Shown piece after piece: positions 7,298-12,576 of a DNA stretch of 12,576 nucleotides; within the stretch, counting starts at the first letter, position 1, and every line of letters starts with the position of its first letter. Both the position numbers and the translations under genes were made by a program. The stretch covers positions 1-12,576 of the forward strand of contig CAMMEP010000042.1 of the NCBI GenBank assembly GCA_946495905.1, in the 5' to 3' direction. This stretch comes from an uncultured Clostridium sp. (GTDB lineage: Bacteria > Bacillota > Clostridia > TANB77 > CAG-508). The notes beneath the pieces were generated by a model. The model was not told the DNA's origin. It saw only the letters and a list, made by a program, of their open reading frames with translations, and did no database searches.

Positions 7298-8204
7298 CTA
7301 CTCCTCTGTATCTAATTTTTCTAAAACTTCTTTAAAATACTCCGGTAATTCTGCTTCTAAATGCATTTTCTCTCCTGTAATAGGATGCTCAAAATCCAAG
7401 CTTTTTGCATGTAGCATCTGCCCTTCTACTCCGAATTCATTCTTTCCATTTGAATATACCATATCTCCTACTACTGGATGCCCTATTTCAGCCATGTGCA
7501 CTCTTATTTGGTGGGTTCTTCCGAGTGTCTATTTTTACTTCTAATAAAGTATAATTATGATATCTTTTTAAAACTTTAAAATGTGTTATTGCTTCCTTGC
7601 CATCTTTTCTAACTGCCATTTTCTTTCTGTCCTTTGTACTTCTTCCAATTGGCATGTTAATAGTAGCTTCGTCTTCACCAATTTTTCCCCTTACCAGTGC
7701 AATATATATCTTTTTTACTTGTCTATTCTTAATTTGTTCACTCATTTTAATATGTGCTTTATCGTTTTTGGCAACAATTAATAAGCCAGAAGTATCTTTA
7801 TCTAATCGATGCACAATACCTGGTCTAATTTCTCCCCCTATTCCAGATAAACTCCCTTTGCACATCGCCATAATGGCATTTACTAATGTACCATCTGGAT
7901 TACCATTTGCTGGATGTACCACTAAGCCTTTTGGCTTATTTACTACAATAATATCCTTATCTTCGTAAATTACTTCTACATCTATATTCTCTGGCTTAAT
8001 GTCTATTTCCTTTGCCTCTGGAATGGTAAGTTCTATTTCATCTCCCTTTTGTACTTTATATGAAATTTTTTTACTTTTTCCATTCACTAGAATATTGCCT
8101 TCTTCTACTAGTTTCTGTACCATGGTTCTAGATATGTCTGTATATTTCTTAGCAATGTAAGCATCTAAACGCACATTTTCCTCTTCTACCACTATTTTTT
8201 CCAC
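7298..8204 (-). pseudogene. rluD: Ribosomal large-subunit pseudouridine synthase D, frameshifted
   Basis: RluD-type enzymes make the pseudouridines of helix 69 of 23S rRNA. An S4 domain is at about 10-55 and the catalytic motif HRLDKDTSGLLIVAK at 132-146, with Asp135. The frame then breaks: instead of the conserved TGRTHQIRVHMAEIGHP the frame reads DTRKNPPNKSAHG and stops near 7488, while the correct continuation (RVHMAEIGHPVVGDMVYS to LDTEE) is in another frame down to 7298. Removing one base near 7523 (coding strand ACTCGGAAGA to ACTGGAAGA) restores the GRTHQIR motif and a 301-residue protein, the normal size. The start is GTG at 8202-8204, eight bases from AAAGGAG. The gene follows the GT-C protein by 18 bases, so they are probably cotranscribed. 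It may be a recent inactivation or a sequencing error; the rest of the gene looks intact. Confidence 0.92.
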
Positions 8205-8222
8205 AATTTTTACTCCTTTGCT

Positions 8223-9905
8223 CTATTCTGCTTCTCTCTCATAAAATACAAAATTATCATCCGAGTATAAAGTATTGTAATTATCATCTCTTGATAAGAA
8301 CATATTTAGTTTTGAGTTTTTACGTATTAATACATGAGTTATGTCATACTTTTCAAATTTATTCTCATAATAAGTTGAAATATTTGATACATTAATGTAA
8401 TCCGAAAAGATATCTCTTCCCTCATATTCTCCTTTTTCATTTTTAGTTCCATTAAATTCTGGTGTATATAAGTCTGCCCTAGAGTCAATAAATACTGGTA
8501 TTCCTCTATATAGTATGTAGCTACCATAATTGTATTCATTAAAGATTCTCATATTTTCTATATCTACATTTTCTAAAATGTAATCACAAGCATCTACTGG
8601 ATAAGTGCTTTCATTTACAATTGGATCATCTATTTTTCCTTTATATAGTGAAAAACTTACTAAAATACCTAATAAAATAGTAATTACTTTTCCAAATAAT
8701 GATGTAATTGCTTTTATTGCTTGTTCGGTTCCTCCTTTATCGTATTTGTCAATTAAAGCTACAATTAATTTAGCGAAAATAAATCCTCCAATTAGTACGA
8801 ACATGGATACCTGTCTTCGAGACATAAATGCCATTAGTACTAATCCAGCAAGCATGAATAAATCTCTTAATTTAACTTTAATATCGGTAAATATTAATAT
8901 TAATAAGAATAATACTAAAACAGTTAATGTTTTTAAATCGTTAATAACTGTTAATGGCAAATGTTCACTTATATTATTCATGGTATTTCCTGCCATTGTT
9001 TTTGGAAGATATGTATATGGAGTATCTCCTAATGGTGTTAAAAGACCTGTAAATATGCATATTACCATTATTAAAATTAAATATTTCACACAGCTTTCTT
9101 TTCTTAAAACAACTTTATATGGATTTGCTCTTCTTTTCTCTCTATTAGCAATAGCTGTTTCCTGCTCTTTTTGTAACTGCTCAATTTTTTCTGTTATCTT
9201 GTTAATTTCTTCTTGTGGTTTATTTTTTAATGTCATTTTCTTTACTTTGTTTTTATTCTTTCTTAAAGCTATTTTATAATACAAATCTGAATCAGCAAGT
9301 AATGCAATAATATATTCTGCAATATAAGGTAAATACAATACAAAGTAGAATGGCCATACTGCTAAGTGTACATTAGCAATAATAATTGGAATAATAACTA
9401 ATCCTACTAAATATCTCTTCTTTTTAGTTTCTATAAATCTTTCAATGAATAAGATAGTAAGTACAAATAGAATATATGTTACAAGCTGTGCTCTTGCTGC
9501 AATAAAGCTCTTTAATAAATACATCATTCCTAATGTAATGAAAAAAGAAACTAATTGATTTTTGCATACTTTATTTAATGCGTAGTAAATAACAATTCCA
9601 AGAGCAATTGCTAAAATAACGGTTGCAATGTAAATTGCTGTAAATCCACCTATTCCAATATTTTCTCCTAGTTGATATACCAAATAGGTACCTACATCAT
9701 ACAACCAATGAGGGTAGGTATATGGTAAATCTTCATGCCAAGAAAATGGGTCTTGCATATCAATTCCATTTTCAAGGATATGTTCTCCTATTGCAATTGT
9801 ATAATAAGTATCGTTTTGTAATGTTTTTGGTGTTAATGCAAAGCAAAAAATGATAATAACAAATATTGCTAGTACATTAAATTTTATTTTTGTTTTTTTA
9901 TCCAT
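8223..9905 (-). CDS. GT-C-like polytopic membrane protein with coiled-coil insert (560 aa)
   Basis: Not assignable to a named gene. It has the build of a GT-C membrane glycosyltransferase relative: a first helix (9-27), then an outer loop with NDTYYTIAIGEHILENG at 31-47, where Asp32 takes the place of the acidic residue GT-C enzymes use. DPFSW (52-56) and YPHWLYDVG (64-72) follow, then about ten further hydrophobic segments. Between helices a hydrophilic, Lys/Glu-rich stretch at 215-265 is predicted by eye to be a coiled coil on the cytoplasmic side. The C-terminal soluble part carries MRIFNEYNYGSYILYRGIPV and IDSRADLY near 452-480, recurring in bacterial proteins of this architecture. It may transfer a sugar from a lipid carrier to an envelope polymer, but the activity is inferred. 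rluD follows closely. The ATG has a GAAGGGA ribosome binding site, and two TATAAT-like words lie upstream. Confidence 0.7.
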   Translation of the reverse strand: MDKKTKIKFNVLAIFVIIIFCFALTPKTLQNDTYYTIAIGEHILENGIDMQDPFSWHEDLPYTYPHWLYDVGTYLVYQLGENIGIGGFTAIYIATVILAIALGIVIYYALNKVCKNQLVSFFITLGMMYLLKSFIAARAQLVTYILFVLTILFIERFIETKKKRYLVGLVIIPIIIANVHLAVWPFYFVLYLPYIAEYIIALLADSDLYYKIALRKNKNKVKKMTLKNKPQEEINKITEKIEQLQKEQETAIANREKRRANPYKVVLRKESCVKYLILIMVICIFTGLLTPLGDTPYTYLPKTMAGNTMNNISEHLPLTVINDLKTLTVLVLFLLILIFTDIKVKLRDLFMLAGLVLMAFMSRRQVSMFVLIGGFIFAKLIVALIDKYDKGGTEQAIKAITSLFGKVITILLGILVSFSLYKGKIDDPIVNESTYPVDACDYILENVDIENMRIFNEYNYGSYILYRGIPVFIDSRADLYTPEFNGTKNEKGEYEGRDIFSDYINVSNISTYYENKFEKYDITHVLIRKNSKLNMFLSRDDNYNTLYSDDNFVFYEREAE

Positions 9906-9956
9906 TTCGTATCAGTTCCCTTCTCGTTTTTTATATTATAATGCACCTATTATATC

Positions 9957-9986
9957 AAAAAAGGGCTTTCAAATAAAGCCCCTTTT
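9957..9986 (-). terminator. Intrinsic terminator after tsf
   Basis: On the minus strand GGGCTTT pairs with AAAGCCC around a short loop, followed by a T6 run. It sits just after the EF-Ts stop codon and closes the rpsB-tsf unit. Confidence 0.9.
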
Positions 9987-9992
9987 CAAATT

Positions 9993-10874
9993 TTATCCTT
10001 TTATTTGTTTTGCAACTTCTTCTGCAAAATTTTCTTCTCTTTTTTCTAATCCTTCGCCTTTTTCAAATCTTGCAAATCTTACAATTTTTGCACCTTTAGA
10101 TTCTACTAATTTTCCAACTTTCATATCTGGATCTTTAACGAACTCTTGCTCTACTAAGCAAATTTCACTATAAAATTTTCCAAGTCTTCCTTGAACTATT
10201 TTTTCAGCTATTGCTTCTGGTTTTCCTTCATTCATAGCTTGTGCTTTTAATATTTCCATTTCTTTTGCAAGTCTCTCTGCTGGAACAGCGTCTCTATCTA
10301 AGTATTCTGGTCTTGCAGCAGCTATTTGCATACAAATATCTTTTGCAAGTTCTGTTGTTCCATTTTCTATTTCTACTAATACTGCTATTTTTCCATCTCC
10401 ATGGATATAGCTTTCTAATAGGTTGTTTGTCTCAAATCTTTCAAATCTTCTAATAGACATGTTTTCACCAATAGTAGCTATTTTGTTTGTTAATACTTCT
10501 CTTACTGTTTTATCTGGTTCTGCTATTGATTTTTGCTCTAATAGAGCTTCTACATCTGCTGGATTTTCCATTGCTACTTGTTTTGCAACATCTGCTACAA
10601 AATTTCTAAATTCTTCGTTTTTAGCAACGAAATCTGTTTCTGCATTAACTTCAACAACACTTCCTATTTTTCCATCTTCGGAAATATATGTTTCTACTAA
10701 ACCTTCTGCTGCTATTCTGTCTGATTTTTTAGCTGCTTTTGCAATTCCTCTTTCACGTAAAAGTTCAATTGCTTTCTCTTCATCTCCATTTGTTTCTGTT
10801 AAAACTTTTTTGCAGTCCATCATACCTGCACCTGTTTTTTCTCTTAACTCTTTAACTTGGCTTGCTGTAATCAT
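9993..10874 (-). CDS. tsf: Elongation factor Ts (293 aa)
   Basis: Guanine nucleotide exchange factor that recycles EF-Tu from GDP to GTP form during translation. The N-terminal UBA-like domain MITASQVKELREKTGAGMMD is at 1-20, continuing with CKKVLTETNGDEEKAIELLR. The EF-Tu-contacting TDFVAKNEEF motif is at 80-89. The C-terminal dimerisation region has the signature GKFYSEICLVEQEFVKD. The length of 293 suits the long two-repeat form usual in Firmicutes. AGGAGG precedes the ATG by eight bases. It follows rpsB, the near-universal order, with a hairpin between them that probably lowers tsf transcription relative to rpsB. Confidence 0.99.
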   Translation of the reverse strand: MITASQVKELREKTGAGMMDCKKVLTETNGDEEKAIELLRERGIAKAAKKSDRIAAEGLVETYISEDGKIGSVVEVNAETDFVAKNEEFRNFVADVAKQVAMENPADVEALLEQKSIAEPDKTVREVLTNKIATIGENMSIRRFERFETNNLLESYIHGDGKIAVLVEIENGTTELAKDICMQIAAARPEYLDRDAVPAERLAKEMEILKAQAMNEGKPEAIAEKIVQGRLGKFYSEICLVEQEFVKDPDMKVGKLVESKGAKIVRFARFEKGEGLEKREENFAEEVAKQIKG

Positions 10875-10931
10875 TAAAATATCCTCCTTTTTATTTATTT
10901 TATATATAAAGTAAATTTTATTACCTATACA

Positions 10932-10968
10932 AAAAAGGAGACAGAGCAGATAAGCTCTCCTCCTTTTT
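10932..10968 (-). terminator. Hairpin between rpsB and tsf (attenuator)
   Basis: AAAAAGGAG(ac)AGAGC pairs with GCTCT(c)CTCCTTTTT, a long two-part stem that ends in a T run on the minus strand. It lies in the 111-base gap between the two genes and has no other explanation. Since rpsB and tsf are usually cotranscribed, partial termination is likely. Confidence 0.8.
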
Positions 10969-10985
10969 ATCTTTTTATTAATAAA

Positions 10986-11792
10986 TTATTCTTCTACTTT
11001 TTCAGTAGTGTCTGCATTTTCTTCTTCAGAAGCAACTACTTCTTCAATGCTTTCTGGAGCTACAACTTCTGCTTCTTCTACCATTTCATTTTCTACTGCT
11101 TCCATAGATTCGCCTTGTCTACCTTCTATTACTGCATTTGCCATGCAATCTGCAATTAGAGAAACTGCTCTTATTGCATCGTCATTTCCTGGTATAGCAT
11201 AATCTACATCTTCTGGATTGCAGTTTGTATCTACTAATCCTATTACAGGAATTCCTAATTTTCTAGCTTCTAAGATTCCTATTCTTTCTTTTTTAGGATC
11301 AACTATAAACATTACTCCTGGAAGTTCTTTCATTTCTTTAATTCCTCCAAGATTTTTTTCTAGTTTTTCCATTTCTTTCTTTAAAAGAATAACTTCTTTT
11401 TTAGGTAGAACATCAAATGTTCCATCTTCTTGCATTTTTTCTAATTCTTCTAATCTGTCAATTCTTTTTCTAATTGTTTCAAAGTTTGTTAGAGTTCCAC
11501 CTAACCATCTTTGATTAACATAGTACATACCGCATTTTTCAGCAGCTTCTTTTACGCACTCTTGTGCTTGTTTTTTAGTTCCTACAAATAGAACTGTTTT
11601 TCCTTCCTCTGCTTGCTCTTTTAAGAAGCTATACGCTTCATCTAATTTTTTAGATGTTTTTTGTAAATCGATGATGTGAATTCCGTTTCTAGCTTGGAAT
11701 ATGTATTCAGCCATTTTTGGATCCCATCTTCTTGTTTGATGTCCAAAGTGAACACCTGCTTCTAGTAATTGTTTCATTGCAACTACTGCCAT
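10986..11792 (-). CDS. rpsB: 30S ribosomal protein S2 (268 aa)
   Basis: Structural protein of the small ribosomal subunit, bound late near S1 and the platform. Family motifs are visible: LLEAGVHFGHQTRRWDPKMAEYIF at 9-32, RNGIHIIDLQKT just after, VGTKKQAQECVKEAA near 70-84, YYVNQRWLGGTLTNFETI near 90-107, and GVMFIVDPKKERIGILEARKLGIPVIGLVDTNC near 160-190. A long acidic tail rich in Glu and Val (about 230-268) extends past the usual core. The ATG follows GGAGG (11801-11805) closely. Upstream is a near-consensus promoter with a leader of about 110 nt. Confidence 0.99.
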   Translation of the reverse strand: MAVVAMKQLLEAGVHFGHQTRRWDPKMAEYIFQARNGIHIIDLQKTSKKLDEAYSFLKEQAEEGKTVLFVGTKKQAQECVKEAAEKCGMYYVNQRWLGGTLTNFETIRKRIDRLEELEKMQEDGTFDVLPKKEVILLKKEMEKLEKNLGGIKEMKELPGVMFIVDPKKERIGILEARKLGIPVIGLVDTNCNPEDVDYAIPGNDDAIRAVSLIADCMANAVIEGRQGESMEAVENEMVEEAEVVAPESIEEVVASEEENADTTEKVEE

Positions 11793-11911
11793 TTTTTATT
11801 CCTCCTTTTTTGTTTTACCTCCACTAAGCATAACATTTAAAAAGACTTGCTTTAGATAAAAACAAGCACTCCTCTTCAAACTAGCTTGTGTGTGTATTTT
11901 TAACGTATAAT
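11793..11911 (-). promoter_or_regulatory. rpsB 5' leader
   Basis: About 110 nt of untranslated leader lies between the rpsB promoter and ATG. It contains a small stem TGCTT/AAGCA (with loop TTTTTATCTAA-like) followed by AGTCTTTTT, resembling a weak attenuator. S2 represses its own mRNA through a leader in some bacteria; whether this stem does so here is inference. Confidence 0.35.
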
Positions 11912-11940
11912 ATTATATCATGTATTAGAGGCAATTTCAA
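11912..11940 (-). promoter_or_regulatory. Promoter of rpsB-tsf
   Basis: On the minus strand TTGAAA (11935-11940) and TATAAT (11912-11917) are 17 bases apart. A TG one base before the -10 makes it extended, and the hexamers are nearly consensus, as expected for a highly expressed ribosomal operon. Confidence 0.88.
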
Positions 11941-12072
11941 GTATTTAGAATTAATTTTTTTGGGCAATTTTTTCTCTCCTCTTCTTCTATTATTTTCCAT
12001 TTATTACGTATTCCTGCAAAACTTATCGACAGAATTCAACTTTGGTATTTTGTTCTTTCTGTGAAGTCTTAA

Positions 12073-12103
12073 AAGGTGTAGAATACACTATATTCTACAC
12101 CTT
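12073..12103. repeat. Perfect 13-bp hairpin, possible terminator
   Basis: AAGGTGTAGAATA and TATTCTACACCTT pair perfectly around loop CACTA. On the minus strand only a short T run (CCTTTTAAG) follows, so it is a weak candidate for ending the FGE-like transcript. Its function is otherwise unknown. Confidence 0.6.
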
Positions 12104-12174
12104 CTCCAGATAATTTTTTCTACTATATGATATTAGTTTAATTTTTTCCTTGTACGTCTAAAATTTTCCATTTA

Positions 12175-12196
12175 CTAGCGTACTCTCGTTCGCTAG
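12175..12196. repeat. 6-bp GC-rich inverted repeat downstream of the FGE-like gene
   Basis: CTAGCG and CGCTAG flank a ten-base loop, about 80 bases past the stop codon of the FGE-like gene. Some DGR targets have a hairpin close after the variable region, but this one is farther away and has a larger loop than the studied example. Confidence 0.5.
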
Positions 12197-12273
12197 CCGT
12201 ATGTTTATTATATCTATTTTTTTATACTTTTCCTTTGTTTGAGAACATTTATTCTTTCTATCAGCTTTCAGAC

Positions 12274-12576
12274 CTACAAATAAAGCGACAAGCGGAAGCC
12301 TATGCTGTCGTAGCTGAGGGACGGATTGCCGTTGCTGGAACGAGACGAAGCTGGAACATTAGAGCCAGAATTGCCGTAAATACCGGCCACGATGAACACG
12401 GAAGTAGGTGTTGTTCGCCTCCATTGTCCATTCTCTTACATTTCCTCCTAGGTCATAGATGTTTTTTACGGCATAATCGGCATTGGAACCTGTTGTGGTA
12501 GGTACACTTTGGCTATACCAGCCTTTTCCACTGGAATCTCTTACAAACGAACTACTATCACAACTTCCTGTTGCAT
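12274..12576 (-). pseudogene. FGE-sulfatase/C-type-lectin-fold protein, 3' end, frameshifted; probable DGR target
   Basis: The 3' end of a gene whose start lies beyond the window. The translation runs ATGSCDSSSFVRDSSGKGW, then KNIYDLGGNVREWTME, the core motif of the formylglycine-generating-enzyme (SUMF1) domain, which adopts a C-type-lectin fold. The frame then breaks: one extra base near 12385 gives RGRYLRQFWL and a stop at 12359-12361. Removing it restores RVHRGGIYGNSGSNVPASSR and a typical ending SYDSIGFRLSLYL with stop at 12274-12276. Codons between 12415 and 12304 vary at positions where the family often has Asn, and nearly all of these end in C or T. That is the AAY-to-NNY pattern of adenine mutagenesis by a diversity-generating retroelement. 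Base composition is clearly richer in GC than the flanks. Such proteins usually bind ligands and are often surface-exposed or phage-borne. Domain assignment is secure, target status probable, the frame break real or an error. Confidence 0.78.
12285..12415 (-). other. Probable DGR variable region (VR)
   Basis: Within the FGE-like gene, frame-corrected codons include TTC, CAT, ATT, TAC, GGC, AAT, TCT, TCT, AAT, GTT, TCT, TCC, AGC, AAC, GGC, AAT, CTC, TAC and AGC, all of NNY form. These are set among invariant family codons (Arg, Gly, Pro, Ala). The region ends in GGCTTCCGC, typical of the conserved 3' end of FGE-type variable regions. No template repeat was found in the window for comparison, so this rests on pattern alone. 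Confidence 0.6.

Larger units (their letters stand above)
11941..12273. other. Non-coding interval between rpsB promoter and FGE-like gene
   Basis: 333 AT-rich bases with no supported gene. They hold a perfect 13-bp hairpin (12073-12103), a 6-bp hairpin (12175-12196) and a 12-bp direct repeat ATTTTCCATTTA at 11992-12003 and 12163-12174. No reverse transcriptase, accessory gene or template repeat is visible in it. Confidence 0.7.

Noticed and set aside
7298..7501. Separate small gene of 67 codons
   Set aside because: Its protein is the direct continuation of RluD after a one-base shift, so it is part of the broken rluD, not an independent gene.
8605..9279. Plus-strand frame of 224 codons
   Set aside because: It is antisense to the GT-C-like membrane gene, and its sequence is a by-product of that gene's codons.
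11880..12000. Minus-strand frame beginning MENNRRRGEKK
   Set aside because: About 40 codons overlapping the rpsB promoter, with a poor ribosome binding site and no recognisable similarity; noted only as a direct-repeat observation.
12205..12240. TATAAT word on the minus strand past the FGE-like gene
   Set aside because: No acceptable -35 box at 16-18 bases, so a promoter is not supported.
12235..12501. Plus-strand frame of 88 codons at the right edge
   Set aside because: It is antisense to the FGE-domain coding region, whose motifs NIYDLGGNVREW and GFRLSLYL are clear on the minus strand.
1..12576. CRISPR array, rRNA genes or insertion sequence transposase
   Set aside because: No regularly spaced repeats, no rRNA segments and no transposase-like frame were seen on either strand.

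Overview
The window comes from a low-GC Gram-positive genome, most likely an uncultured Clostridia-type anaerobe. The evidence is the very AT-rich intergenic DNA, strong AGGAGG ribosome binding sites, TTG and GTG starts, an HU gene next to a SpoVB-type flippase (a neighbourhood known from Firmicutes), a rubredoxin, and a Firmicutes-like rpsB-tsf pair. Almost everything reads on the minus strand; only the coupling-type ATPase at 3019-5376 reads on the plus strand.

Layout. 1-87: tRNA-Leu(UAA) with its promoter upstream (minus strand). 170-439: a roughly 270-nt imperfect palindrome with no coding content. 456-596: a 46-residue rubredoxin. 821-1099: HU. 1223-2872: a SpoVB/MurJ-like lipid flippase. 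3019-5376: a membrane-anchored VirD4/TraG-type ATPase, converging on 5419-6354, a winged-helix replication-relaxation-like protein. The two share one perfect 20-bp terminator palindrome that contains or touches both stop codons. 6500-7219: rluB-type pseudouridine synthase. 7298-8204: rluD broken by a single-base frameshift. 8223-9905: a GT-C-like polytopic membrane protein. 9993-10874 and 10986-11792: tsf and rpsB, each followed by a hairpin and driven by a near-consensus promoter at 11912-11940. 11941-12273: non-coding, with two hairpins. 12274-12576: the 3' end of a formylglycine-generating-enzyme/C-type-lectin-fold gene cut by the window edge.

Most genes are core housekeeping functions: translation (tRNA, S2, EF-Ts, two rRNA pseudouridine synthases), nucleoid structure (HU), envelope lipid transport and redox. 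Two parts stand apart. The ATPase/replication-relaxation pair looks like a conjugation or plasmid-derived module without relaxase or other secretion genes in view. The last 300 bases are visibly richer in GC, and their codons carry the NNY pattern expected of a diversity-generating retroelement variable region. No reverse transcriptase or template repeat is present in the window.

Two single-base frame breaks (near 7523 and 12385) both appear as an extra C before GG on the coding strand. They could be real mutations or sequence errors.
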